Of a stretch of 64,000 nt of DNA, positions 47,271 through 60,676 are shown piece by piece. The DNA lies in NCBI GenBank assembly GCA_032717465.1, contig CM064681.1, positions 18,286,065 through 18,350,064 on the forward strand, given 5' to 3'. The number at the start of each line of letters is the position of its first letter. Position 1 is the first letter of the stretch. A model generated the notes under the pieces. That model searched no databases, was not told the origin of the DNA, and saw only the letters and a program-made list of their open reading frames with translations. Origin of the DNA: Coenobita brevimanus. Its lineage: Eukaryota > Arthropoda > Malacostraca > Decapoda > Coenobitidae. Both the position numbers and the translations under genes were made by a program.

Positions 47271-48285
47271 GAATCACCTGCTTTTTTTGGATGATACTGC
47301 ACTGGTGGCTGAGTCGGAGTAGAGATTGAGACACTTGGTAGAGAAGTTTGGAAGCCTGTGTGGAAGTAGGTAATTAAGAGTAAATGAGAATAAAAGTAAA
47401 GTTATGAAATGTTCGAGGTTGGTAGATGGTAGGAAGATTAATATAGTTTTGAATGGTGGCTTCCCTGAGGACGTAGAGTGTTTTAAATATTTAGGGTCAC
47501 ATGTTGCTGTGGATGAAAGAATAGATGTAGAAATGAAGTATAGAATGAATAAAGCAGGAAAGGTGCTGAGAGGAATGGAAAAAGTGCTTAAATGCCATTC
47601 ACTTAGAACTGATGTAAAGAGAATGCTGTATGAGGGTCCAGTGGTACTGACTGCGTTAGATGGGGCTGAAACATGGAATATGGGTGTAGCAGAGAGGAAA
47701 AGTTTGAATGTAATGGAGATGAGGTGTCTGAGGAGTATGTGTGGAGTGATGCGTATGGATTGAGTGAGAAATGATGAAGTGTAATGGAGAACTGGAGTTA
47801 TGCGGGACATGACTGATCAAACTGAGCAGAGAGTGTTGTAACGGTTTGGGCATATGGTGAGAATGGATGAAGAGCGTTTGTGAAAAAGATAACTGGATCG
47901 GATGTGAGAGGTGTAAGGCTGAGACGAAGACCACGAAGAGGATGGATGGAGAGTGTGAAGAGAGTGTTAGATGTGAGAGGGATGTCTGTTGAGCAAGGAA
48001 GAGTGGCTGCACATGATAGGAATGATTGGAGAGAAACTGTGATTAGGGCTTATTCTCCCACATTTGGTCTGGTTAACTTAGCAGGGCAGATGGGATATGG
48101 GGATGGGTCCATTATGATGTGGTAGGGGTAAACCAGCTCTGCTGTCGGGCCCTGCAACAGATGTTGCCGATTGCACTGCGCAGTTGACTCTCGTGCAGTG
48201 TGGATCTTTCCCTTCTCCCTTTGTGTGTGGATGAGTAAATTGGGAGTGTGTTGTCCTGTCTCGGCTACTTCCCTTTCTTTGGAGG
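47271..48285 (+). mobile_element. RTE-like LINE fragment (RT catalytic box to 3' UTR), degenerate
   Basis: The sequence starts at the RT catalytic box (LFLDDTALVAES, normally FADD) near 47273. It continues as NENKSKVMKCSRLVDGR, FKYLGSHVAVDERIDVEMKY, MLYEGPVVLTALDGAETWN and VMEMRCLRSMCGVMRMD. After that the frame is broken, with RFGHMVRMDEERL near 47850 and a basic tail near 47900. In-frame stops lie at about 47322 and 47369 and there are several after 47761. The C-terminal layout matches families B and C. The 3' UTR probably ends near 48285-48315, where a short TAGATAGACAGATA tail is seen. The copy is 5'-truncated and inactive. Confidence 0.75.
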
Positions 48286-48873
48286 AAGCAGCCTAGGAAT
48301 ATACAGTAGATAGACAGATATTCATTTTAACCGTATTGAAAAGGATAGTGAAGGCTGGATATAATTCCCCAGCTGGGAAAATCTAAAGTGAGTTTTATAA
48401 ATTCCTCATCAGACTGTAAAAGGTATAATATATGTCATCCTACTAATGTGATAAGGTTTTTACAGCAAGAATGGCTCCTAGGCCGAACCACATGAAATTG
48501 AAGGGGAGAAATAGCTGATGGTGTTCGTGAATGTCACAAAAATGATTAAGCTCTTTGATTTCACATATTTATCTTTTTAACTCGTGTGATTGTAACGCGT
48601 TAAGCAGTACAAATTTGACTGAGTTCGTTAGGTTTTAAACCCAATGGTTTATTGAATTTCTGTTCATACAATGTCGATAAGGGGATAATAACGGGTCCCC
48701 TTCGCCTTAGAATTTTTGCTGTACATAGCATAATCAAGGGTCCTGACGCAGCTGTTGAGTCAATAGGAAATTGCATGCTCAAATGGCAGATTTTTACAAT
48801 ATTAACTAGACTATTAAATTTACGTAATTTACCCTGACACGTTTAACTTGGCCTACATGTTATTTTGTTCTCA
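48286..48873. other. Probable intronic sequence
   Basis: Lies between a LINE remnant and the splice acceptor at 48874. AT-rich, with no exon recognised. Confidence 0.4.
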
Positions 48874-48874
48874 G

Positions 48875-49126
48875 GCTGGTTTGTATGAGCAATGGAAAAA
48901 GGAAGAACTGGCAGCCGCTGCTCGAGACAAGCGCATCAAACAGCGAGAGGAGGTGAGGGCTCTCCGGCAGAAGGGGAAGATGGAAAAGGACAGTCAACAC
49001 ATAAAGATTGGGAGTTTAACGTTTACTCATGTTCTGGGCCCACTGTTGCTACTTTTGCTGGGTCTCTGTCTTGGAGGAATGGTCTTTATTGTGGAGAAGT
49101 TGCTACCCCGACCACCTTTCCCTTAA
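48875..49126 (+). CDS. Terminal exon of an ionotropic receptor-like membrane protein
   Basis: A pyrimidine-rich tract ending TTCTCAG at 48874 is a good splice acceptor, and the exon stays open to a TAA at 49124-49126 (83 codons). The product starts AGLYEQWKKEEL, then a long basic/charged helix (RDKRIKQREEVRALRQKGKM). A hydrophobic segment of about 20 residues follows (THVLGPLLLLLLGLCLGG, then MVFIVEKL), with a short cytoplasmic tail RPPFP. A Trp-containing charged helix followed by a last membrane span preceded by L/H-x-x-G is the C-terminal layout of ionotropic glutamate receptors and arthropod ionotropic receptors, which are chemosensory ligand-gated channels of the plasma membrane. Upstream exons with the ligand-binding domain and pore are not in the window. 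The family call rests on this one exon. Confidence 0.55.
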   Translation, partial: AGLYEQWKKEELAAAARDKRIKQREEVRALRQKGKMEKDSQHIKIGSLTFTHVLGPLLLLLLGLCLGGMVFIVEKLLPRPPFP

Positions 49127-49475
49127 ATCCTTCAACATGATAAGGTGATTTTGTAGTCATTCTTGATACCTCCGGACAATTTTACTCAAAATAAGGAATA
49201 ACTCTTGCTGCGGACGGTAAATAAGAACTATAGCTAATTCCTCCATTTCGACAAGTCTATCCTGATTTCAGTCATACAATACAGAGACAGCAGCTTGAAA
49301 AAGAAAGTAGGACGGAGATTCAAAAGGACTTATTGTATTATTAGGCCCCCACCAAAAAAAGTATTCATCCAAGGATCATTTGCAGTGAGAGTTTATTTAC
49401 TCCTGCGTATGAACCTTAGGATGAAGACAATCCCTTGTTAGCTGCAGGAATAAAATGTAAAAGACGGCATCGTGC
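49127..49475 (+). other. Likely 3' UTR with polyadenylation signal
   Basis: AATAAA occurs at 49449-49454, about 325 bp after the stop of the putative receptor exon. No repeat is seen between. Confidence 0.45.
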
Positions 49476-49985
49476 TGCAGTTTTAACTCTTTTAATCAAT
49501 TAAAATTTATGTATGTCTTGCTACCCAAAGACGATTATATTCAGTCTGAGAGATTTCCATGCTTCATGTTCAGATCTAGTTTTCATTAAAATCTTCATTA
49601 CCAGGATGGTCTCGTTACCTTTATCATCTGGTAGTAGCGCCAGTGAAGTACGTAATACTGAGTGTCCCGATATCCCTGTTGGTTTTACCTTAAGTGTGTT
49701 TATATGGCCTGGCACAGTGAGATGCAGTTTATTCTACAGGAAAAGGAGTATGAAATGGATTTTTTTTTTCTATCACTTAATTGATTTATATATTTATTTT
49801 TTAAGGTTCACTAACATTCAGTAGCCTTGCACGAGGTCGATATACCAAGAAAACAAAACAAGATCCACATATTTATCCGGGAGAGGTGCAGCAAGGCAAA
49901 TTTCGGAAAACCTTTCTCATAATGATACACTCGTACTGTAGATATAAGGAAACACACTCGCAACATCTTTTATGTCGTTAATACC
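49476..49985. other. Non-coding stretch
   Basis: No gene or recognised repeat. Confidence 0.4.
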
Positions 49986-50044
49986 TGATTACTATCGACA
50001 TACTTTGCATCACTGACAAATAGCAGGATGTCCACTCGCAATGT

Positions 50045-50625
50045 GCAGAAACCTATTAGGAAGATGTGGTAATCGTGTAGGAAGATGTGATAATCCAGTA
50101 TGAAGAGGTGGTAGTCCACTACGATGTGGTAATCCAGCAGGAAGATGTGGCAATCGAGAAAGAAGATGTGGTAATCCAGTAGGAAGATGTGGTAATCGTG
50201 TAAGAAGATGTGGTAATCCAGTAGGAAGATGTGGTAATCGTGTAAAAAGATGTGGTAATCCAGTAGGAATATGTGGTAATCCAGTAGGAAGATGTGGTAA
50301 TCGTGTAAAAAGATGTGGTAATCCAGTAGGAATATGTGGTAATCCAGTAGGAAGATGTGGTAATCGTGTAGAAAGATGTGGTAATCCAGCAGGAAGATGT
50401 GGTAATCGTGTAAGAAGATGTGGTAATCCAGTAGGAAGATGTGGTAATCGTGTAGAAAGATGTGGTAATCCAGCAGGAAGATGTGGTAATCGTGTAGAAA
50501 GATGTGGTAATCTTGTAGAAAGATGTGGTAATCATGTAGGAAGATGGGGCAATCGAGTAGGAAGATGTGATAAACGTGTAGGAAGATGTGGTAATCGTGT
50601 GGGAAGATGTATGCAATCATCAAAG
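50045..50625. repeat. 21-bp minisatellite with higher-order 42-bp periodicity
   Basis: About 27 tandem copies of a 21-bp unit, consensus GTAGGAAGATGTGGTAATC plus two variable bases. Two unit types (ATCGTGTA and ATCCAGTA versions) largely alternate, producing a 42-bp higher-order period. Because 21 is divisible by 3, the minus strand is open in two frames (217 codons as a YHIFLLD/YHIFLHD repeat, 165 codons in the other). No start context, splice site or signal supports translation. Confidence 0.93.
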
Positions 50626-50629
50626 CAAC

Positions 50630-50975
50630 TTACAAGATCTTAAATCATTGCTTAGACTCCCTAGAGCATGAGAGTCCGTAGTCCGTACCCTCGCACGGGC
50701 AGGGATGGCTTAACAAAGTGATGTACCTCGTGGACGTTTAACAGATCCTTTTATATGCTGTCTCTTACAAACTAGAATGTATATCGTAACTTCCATCACG
50801 CAGGACTACCATTGTTACATTTTATTGAGCTACACTTAGTATTCACAGTCACAGCCACAACCACAACCACACCCTCTCCACAAACTCAATCATCTACCAC
50901 ATCACCACCACATCTACAAACATTACCACAGCCATGCCACCATAACAAACTTTTATCACTATGATTTATCACAGT
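50630..50975. other. Non-coding stretch
   Basis: Includes a CA/CCA-rich segment at 50840-50945. No gene is seen. Confidence 0.4.
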
Positions 50976-51323
50976 TCTATCTATCTGTCTGTTGCCAGAC
51001 GCCTTAATCCCATAAGGAATGGCCACAAACAAATCGCCTCCATGTCACCCTGTCCACCGCCATTTCACTGCCTTGCTCCCAGCTCACACGCCCCTCATAT
51101 ACCTCTCCACTCCATCCCTCCATCTCATCCTTGGCCTCCCCCTCCCTCTCCTCCCCTACACCTCACTCACATACACTCTCCTCGTCAGTCTCCAACTCTC
51201 CATCCTCTCTATGTGGCCAAACCACCTCAGTGTATTTCTCCTAATGCTATCTATCACTCCAAGTCCACACCACAACACTCTTTCACTTCCTCATTTGTCA
51301 GTCAGTCTCTCCATGTGACTCAT
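50976..51323 (-). mobile_element. RTE-like LINE, 5'-truncated 3' end (copy 2)
   Basis: Starts with (TCTA/TCTG)n at 50976 and then follows the 3' end of the full-length copy at 33447-33800 (GCCAGACGCCT, GGCCACAAACAAATCGCCTC, TATGTGGCCAAACCACCTCA) until about 51323. On the minus strand it encodes only the basic C-terminus of the RT protein. Confidence 0.85.
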
Positions 51324-51459
51324 CACAATTACAATTACAAACGCAAATATCGCCACAACATCTTTTCATAATTCTTACCTATTCACTCGACCCATAACTA
51401 ATATGATTCTTCTCATTCTACCCACCTTCATTATACATACATGCATATATACATATATA

Positions 51460-51464
<5 letters not shown>

Positions 51465-51501
<37 letters not shown>
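51465..51501. repeat. (TA)n microsatellite
   Basis: About 37 bp of TA dinucleotides. Confidence 0.93.
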
Positions 51502-51503
<2 letters not shown>

Positions 51504-51730
51504 ATGAATACAGACGGAATATTGAGTGAGCTGAATACAATATGGCGAGATAAATGCGAGGAGAGAGGGACTGTACGCAGCGAGGCTTGGGATGAGGAAA
51601 GAAAAGAAGAAATACCAGGATTACTTTGTGCAATTGAAAGACGGAGTGTAGGTATGGAAAGGGTGGTGCAGAAGAGAACAACAGAATTATGGGATACCGG
51701 AAGGGGGATAGAGAGGAATGAAGACAGGTG
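51502..51730 (+). other. Possible coding exon of unknown type
   Basis: From ATG 51504 the frame encodes a charged helical peptide (ELNTIWRDKCEERGTVRSEA, then LLCAIERRSVGMERVVQK) up to GAAGACAG followed by GTGAGG at 51729, a consensus-like splice donor. No homologue is recognised, and its position between two microsatellites makes chance plausible. Confidence 0.2.
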
Positions 51731-51738
51731 AGGTAAAG

Positions 51739-52677
<939 letters not shown>

Positions 52678-52850
52678 TCTCCTCCTCCTCCTCCTCCTCC
52701 TCCTCGGCACTGTCAAATTATTGTTATATTTAAAATTATTATTATTATTATTGTTATTATTTATATTATTATTATTATTATTGTTATTATTTATATTATT
52801 ATTATTATTATTATTCATTTATTTACTTATTTTAGTAGTAGTAGTAGTAG
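52678..52850. repeat. (CTC)n and (ATT)n microsatellites
   Basis: CTC 52679-52703; ATT/TTG-type triplets 52730-52815; TAG triplets 52833-52851. Confidence 0.9.
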
Positions 52851-52851
52851 T

Positions 52852-53365
52852 AACATGAAGGCAAAACACCCATCTTGCCTCTTACCGTGTAATGGTTTCA
52901 AAACTTTGCTCACCTGAAAACTGAATGATGAAAAGTTCTACAGTACAGTTACTCTCGTCAAATGCAGCTGTAAAATGCATGTTCTCTGGTGGCGTCCCTC
53001 CAAACCTCATTGCCCTTTTTCATTCCCTCCCCACTTACTTCCTGTTCATCCCCATTCATTGCTTCTGCCCCATCACTATTCTCTTCCACCCTCCTCCCTC
53101 GCTGTAACTCTTTTCTTATACCTTTAAATCAAGGAATATCAATTAGCCATCCTTCAGGCAATTGAATTTATTTAACTTTTACTTCACGTCTTTTAGGAGT
53201 ACCATCCTGTATCATATTGATTTATAAATGTCAAATATCAAGTATCATATTGTTTTATAAATGTCAAAGATCAACAATGACCAACGGCAATATTTCACTT
53301 ATAACACAGATGACCGACTATGTTCATGCTTTACCTATAAATCAGAACGTGTAGTGCACTTTATG
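52852..53365. other. Non-coding stretch
   Basis: No gene is recognised. A short direct repeat (ATCATATTG.TTTATAAATGTCAAA) occurs twice near 53210-53270. Confidence 0.4.
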
Positions 53366-53369
53366 GCGC

Positions 53370-53393
53370 GAAACATTATTATTGTTATTATTA

Positions 53394-53430
<37 letters not shown>

Positions 53431-53433
53431 CAT
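53370..53433. repeat. (ATT)n microsatellite
   Basis: TTA/ATT triplet tract. Confidence 0.93.
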
Positions 53434-53439
53434 TAACAG

Positions 53440-53912
53440 GGGTGCTCGGTGTTGCCCGGGCCAATAAGGCGAACACTCTAATCCTATTTGTTCTAGTTCA
53501 GTCTTTCTTTCTACTCCAGGAAGACCATGTACCTCTTATGCTTTTGAAGAGGGATTATGACAGTTCCAGGACCTTTCTATTTCACCTTTGGCAGACTAAC
53601 GCAAAATATTTGTGCGCACATGTTTACAATTACTGGTGACCTCAGATGGCCTAGGAGGTCAACCTCTCATAGCCTATGTCCGAACTGGAGGTTATGTGAG
53701 TCTCCATGGCAAAAATTGGGCTGCAGGGGTACCCGGCGTTGTCTGGGTCAAAACGGCAAACACTCTATCAGTGACCTCAAATGACCCAGATCTGAATTTT
53801 GACCCTCTCCCCCTAAAACCATCCTTGGGTCACCGTGCTTCAGAATATATATGGGTCTGGGGGCCTCTGGCCCTTGGTTTGGGCGTGATTGAAAGACAAA
53901 CAAACAAACAAT
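53440..53912 (+). repeat. SINE or LINE 3'-UTR-like repeat with (CAAA)n tail
   Basis: Contains two diverged copies of a block: GGGTGCTCGGTGTTGCCCGG at about 53439 and GGGTACCCGGCGTTGTCTGG at about 53727, each followed by GGCRAACACTCTA. It ends in ACAAACAAACAAACAA at about 53895-53910. A tail of short tandem repeats suggests a non-LTR retroposon 3' end, but no family is named. Confidence 0.4.
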
Positions 53913-53939
53913 GCGACTCATATGTAGAGATTATTATTA

Positions 53940-54990
53940 TTATCTATCTATCTGTCTATTGCCAGACGCCTCAATCCCGCACGGGGTGGCCACAAACAAA
54001 TCGCCTCCACGTCGCCCTGTCCCCCGCCATTTCACCGCGCTGCTCTCAGCTCACAACCCCCTCACTCGTATACCTCTCCACTCCATCCCTTCATCTCATC
54101 CTCGGCCTCCCCGTCCCTCTCCCCCCCTTCACCTCACTTTCATACACTCTTCTCGTCAATCTCTTACCCTCCATCCTCTCCACATGGCCAAACCATCTCA
54201 GTGTGTTCCTCCTAACACTTCCTATCACATCCACATGAACACCACAACGCTCCTTTATATCCACATTCGTCAGCCTGTCTCTCCATGTGACTCCACAGGC
54301 TCCTCTTAAATAACTCATCTCCACTGCTTTCACTCTTGACTTCTGTCATTCCAACAACGTCCAAGCTTCACTTCCATATGTCAGAGTTGGTATCACAATA
54401 CTGTCATGCAGCAACTTTTTCACTTCCATGCTCACTTCCATGCTCACTTCCCTGTTTCTTATCACTGCTTTCAAGGAACCAGCAACCTTTCTTCCTTGTT
54501 GTACCCTTTCAAGTACTTCACCCTCCAAAATTCCATACTTACTCATCACACCCCCCAATTACTTAAACGTGCTCACATTTTCCATTTCCTCGTCATCCAA
54601 CCTCACTGTGCATTCACTGACTTCACCTCTCTCAAAGACCATCACTTTACTCTTCCGTACATTCATCTTTACTGCAGAGTCCGTTTCTTACACACTCTCC
54701 CAGACTCATCCACCAAGCCTTACAGCTCCCTTTCGTCTTCACCTAACAACACAGTATCATCTGCAAACAACAGTACAGGGAGTTTCCAAACACTGCCCTC
54801 TCTCACTAGGCCACTCCAACATCCACTGCCCTACCTTATATTTCTTTTATTACCCCATCAATGTACAGATTGATCAACCATGGAGACCTGACACACCCCT
54901 GTTTCAACCCTGCCTTCAAAGAGAAAAATTCACTCAGTTCACCATCCACACGCACTGCAGCCTTAGCGCCATCGTACATACTCTTCACAG

Positions 54991-54992
<2 letters not shown>
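53940..54992 (-). mobile_element. RTE-like LINE, 5'-truncated copy 3 (RT catalytic region to GATA tail)
   Basis: The 3' tail on this strand is ATCTATCTATCTGTCTA at 53943-53960. Homology to the full-length element runs from 33447 to about 34480 of that copy. On the minus strand it encodes the YGSEAWTLLE, RGACGVTWRDRLTNVDIKER and RWFGHVERMEGKRL blocks, with frameshifts between them. It breaks off at an (ATT)n tract at 54992, and (ATT)n also borders the left side, so it sits within ATT repeats. Confidence 0.85.
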
Positions 54993-55022
<30 letters not shown>

Positions 55023-55160
55023 TTAGTAGTAGTAGTAGTATTAGTATTAGTATTATTAGTATTAGTATTACTGTTAATATTATTATATGATAATGATGAT
55101 GATGAAAGTGATTTTTATTATTATTAATCTTATTATTATTATTATTATTATTTTTATTAT
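54992..55160. repeat. (ATT)n / (TAG)n / (GAT)n microsatellites
   Basis: Mixed trinucleotide tracts bordering the RTE-like copy on the left and a SINE-like repeat on the right. Confidence 0.9.
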
Positions 55161-55617
55161 TTAGTGCTTGGTACGGGCGTTCACCACGCACATACTCTGC
55201 TTAGTGCTGCTCTCTTGTCCTTGCCCTTTCGTCGCTCGCTTCTTTCCATCCTTCTTCTTCTGTAGATCTTTCTTTTATTCATTCCTCTTCTTTCTCTACG
55301 GGTGACTCTACACTGAATAACAGTCCAATGGTTTCCTGTACACCAGGAAACCATTTACTACACTGGATGGTAACCATGCTGTATAACCAAAATATGGCGA
55401 CTGGTGGTTTAGTGGGTAATTAAGGCGCTCCAATCAGACTGAGCCGGTGCAGGTTTACATCTAAGGGATGATTGGGATTTACTGCCACGTAATGCCACTC
55501 AGGGATGAGTGAAGCTGGTCACTCTCATCCTACATGTCAGGATTAACTTGCCTAGCTCTCGGCTTCTCGTGAGGGGACGTTGAATTAGGTGATAAATGAA
55601 TGAATGAATGAATGAAA
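55161..55617 (+). repeat. SINE-like repeat, copy 1, with (GAAT)n tail
   Basis: One of three copies of a unit of about 450 bp (others at 55657 and 60003). Shared blocks are TTTAGTGCTTGGT, TACACTGAATAACAGTCCAA, TGGTGGTTTAGTGGGTAATT and GAGCCGGTGCAGGTTTACATC. The last two resemble the A and B boxes of a tRNA-type RNA polymerase III promoter. The tail is (GAAT)n at about 55592-55615. Confidence 0.55.
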
Positions 55618-55656
55618 ACATTATTATTATTATTATTATTATTATTAATATTATTA
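55618..55656. repeat. (ATT)n microsatellite between SINE-like copies
   Basis: ATT triplets separating copies 1 and 2. Confidence 0.9.
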
Positions 55657-56119
55657 TTTAGTGCTTGGTGGGGGCGCTCACCACGCACTCACTCTGTGTA
55701 GTGCTGATCTCGGATGCCTGCCCTTTCGTCTCTCCCTTCGTTCCATCCTTCCTTTTCTGTCTTTCTTTCCTTCATTCATTCTTCTTCCTCCTGTCTACGG
55801 GTGACTCTACACTGAATAACAGTCCAATGGTTTCCCATACACCAGGAAACCGATTACAACACTGGATGGTAACCATGCTGTATAATCAAAATATGGCGCC
55901 TGGTGGTTTAGTGAGCAATTAAGGCGCTCCAATAGGATTGAACCGGTGCAGTTTTATATCTAAGGGATGGTTGGGGTTTACTGCTAACGTAATGCCACTC
56001 AGGAATGAGTGAGGCTGATCACTCTCATCTTAAACGTCAGGATCAACTTGCCTAGCCCGGGGCTCCTACATTCCTCCTGGGACGACATTGGATTAGATGA
56101 TGAATGAATTAATGAAAGA

Positions 56120-56120
<1 letters not shown>
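55657..56120 (+). repeat. SINE-like repeat, copy 2
   Basis: Colinear with copy 1. Possible A box near 55901-55917 (TGGTGGTTTAGTGAGCAA) and B box near 55942-55960 (CCGGTGCAGTTTTATATC). It ends in a degenerate GAATGAAT tail. Confidence 0.55.
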
Positions 56121-56150
<30 letters not shown>

Positions 56151-56281
56151 TAATAATAATCATTATTATTAATATTATTATTATTATTATTATCATAGCG
56201 ATGATGATATGATGATGATAATTATGGCGATTTTCTTCTTCTTCTTCTTCTTCTGCGTCTTTTTATTATTATTATTATTAT
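56121..56281. repeat. (AAT)n, (ATT)n, (TTC)n microsatellites
   Basis: AAT/ATT to about 56195, TTC at 56232-56254, then ATT at 56262-56281. Confidence 0.9.
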
Positions 56282-56808
56282 AAGATTTGGAACACGCTTA
56301 ACCTGAATAGAACTGTATTTCTGTTTTACTCATAATATCATACAACACGCCGATCTCCTCGAGCTGGTATGTGCAACATAATTGTCCTTCATACACAGAA
56401 TGCTTGGAAAATGTTTTTCAGTCTAAATTTGACTCGGTAAAAGAAATATGGGACGGACAATGTAGTAATATTCGATATTTCGGTTATTTGCAGAAATCTA
56501 TTAAAATGAATTACACCAATGAGTTTGTCAGGCCAAAATCTATAAAATTAGCAAAATTACTCTAATACATTTCCCTATTTTAAATATGACGGAATATTAT
56601 TGTCCAAAAGTCTAGGCTACTTCTAATTTGGCAAGAGCATATGTCGCGGTCGCCCAGACACCAAGTTCAGCGCTCGCTCCCCATCCAAGCATTATTTTCC
56701 TTTTATATCGTTAATTTGCGATGGAAAAGCATGATTTTTGGATATGACACAGGGAATTTCATATACTTACTATTACAATAAGTAGTCTTCGAGAAAACAA
56801 CATAATAT
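56282..56808. other. Non-coding stretch
   Basis: No gene or known repeat is recognised. Confidence 0.4.
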
Positions 56809-56848
56809 TAGGTTCGGTTAGGTTAGGTTAGGTTAGGTTAAGGTTAGT
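56809..56848. repeat. Interstitial TTAGG-type repeat
   Basis: The sequence contains TTAGGTTCGG followed by four GGTTA units and a variant. TTAGG is the canonical arthropod telomere repeat. The tract is short and imperfect. Confidence 0.6.
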
Positions 56849-57116
56849 TTTAAGCACAATAAAGTGACTTCGGCTTCTGACTAGTTTAAGCTAGTTCTGA
56901 CTAATTTCGGGTTTTAACTGTAACATAGCCATTAAATGAGCTGCAGAATGCACCTATTTCAGACTGTACATTCAGTAGGATATGAATTAAAGCTTTCCGA
57001 AAACATTACATAAATATTTTGATCGATACATGTTTGAATGGATGCATATGCATTCTGGAGTAGCTGGTTCAACAAGATAAGGGACACTTTTGATATCCGC
57101 ACCCACCTCAACAGTA

Positions 57117-59292
<2,176 letters not shown>

Positions 59293-59580
59293 TAAAAAGC
59301 AAAGCAAGAATATAGAGTGAAACTATATATGTAGTATAAATTTATTAACTTACAAAAATAATTATACAAACTGAACTGTATTTTGGTATGTTGGCTACAG
59401 TTGACCAAGCACCATGTGGGAATGGCATGTAGCAATGCATCTTCGTATTCCCAAGCCAATCAGTTTCTGAGTGGTAGCCAGGCATCCTTTTCATCAACGT
59501 AAAGAAAAAATTAAAGAAAATCTGAAAACAACTGTCTTGCTTTGGACAATCCAACGAGGAAGAATCATCATGTTAACTTG

Positions 59581-60541
59581 CATTTTATGCCAAAATTAAA
59601 CTGTCACACTATGAGAGTGATGTAAAGTGACCTCACATACATTAATATGGCTTTATAAAAATAGGGAAAACTGAAACCCATACTTCTACAACTCTTATTA
59701 AAATTGTCCGCTTGGAGCCCCCTGCAGGAGCTAGAAATGAAGAGCTCAGAACCCCCTGAGTTTCTGCTAATTTCAGTATGTAATCTAATACCAACCACAC
59801 ATTACACAGCCATTTTATGCCATAATAAAACTGTCACACTGTGAGAGTAATGTAAAGTGAACTCATATACATTAATATGATTTTATAAGATTATGGAAAA
59901 CTGAAACCCATATTTCGACAACTCTTACTGAAAATGTCTGCTTGAAGCCCCCTGCAGGAGCCAGAAATGAAGAGCTCAGATCCCCCTGAGTTTCTATTAA
60001 TTTCGGAATGGGCGCCCACAATCCACTCACTCGATGTAGTGCTGCTGTCGAGTGTCTGCCCTTTCCTCTCCTCCATCCTTCTTTCCTTCCATTCTCTTCT
60101 GTCTTTCTTTCCTTGTCCTTCTGCCTACGGGTAACTTTACACTCCCTCTTCTGTCTTTCTTTCATTCTTTCCTCTTCCTTCTGCCTGTGGGTGACTCTAC
60201 ACTGAGTGACAAGCCAAATGATTTCCTGTACACCAGGAAACCATTTACCTGTACTACACTGGGTGGTAACCATACAACCAAATTTTGGCACTCGTTGGTT
60301 TAGTGGGTAATTATTGCGCTCCAATCGGATTGAGCCGGTGAAGGTTTATATCCAAAGGTTGGTTGGGGTTGATTGCTCATGTCATGCCACTCAAGGATGA
60401 ATGAGGCTGGTCACTCTCATCTAAAATGTCAGGACCAACTGCCTAGCCCCGGGCTCCTCCGTTCCTCATGGGGCAATGTAGGATAGGATGATGGGTGGTT
60501 GGATGTAATCTAATACCAACCACACATTACACAGCCCTACA
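59581..60541. repeat. 230-bp tandem duplication, second unit interrupted by a SINE-like insertion
   Basis: Unit 1 is 59581-59810. Unit 2 starts at 59811 (both begin CATTTTATGCC) and runs colinearly to about 60003. It is then interrupted by SINE-like copy 3 and resumes at about 60504 with TGTAATCTAATACCAACCAC, which in unit 1 is continuous (59775-59810). Confidence 0.8.
60003..60503 (+). repeat. SINE-like repeat, copy 3 (insertion inside the duplication)
   Basis: Homologous to 55161-55617 and 55657-56120. It includes GTTGGTTTAGTGGGTAATTA and GAGCCGGTGAAGGTTTATATC, the tRNA-like A and B box positions. Its ends are defined by comparison with the uninterrupted unit 1 at 59581-59810. Confidence 0.6.
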
Positions 60542-60626
60542 CATATCGTTATTGATGCTATTCCAGGATTGGCTTTCAGGCAACCCCAACTCATAACAGT
60601 GTGGCCCACAAACCCACCCACATAAC

Positions 60627-60651
60627 AGAGAGAGAGAGAGAGAGAGAGAGA
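60627..60651. repeat. (GA)n microsatellite
   Basis: GA dinucleotide run just downstream of the recombinase pseudogene. Confidence 0.9.
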
Positions 60652-60676
60652 ATGTATGGTACATGTGAATAACAGA

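Noticed and set aside
49970..50623. 217- and 165-codon repeat frames on the minus strand, initially considered a repeat protein
   Set aside because: They are explained by a 21-bp minisatellite whose period is a multiple of three. No promoter, splice site or signal peptide was seen.
50045..50625. CRISPR-like periodic array
   Set aside because: The whole 21-bp unit repeats with no unique spacers, in a eukaryotic context.
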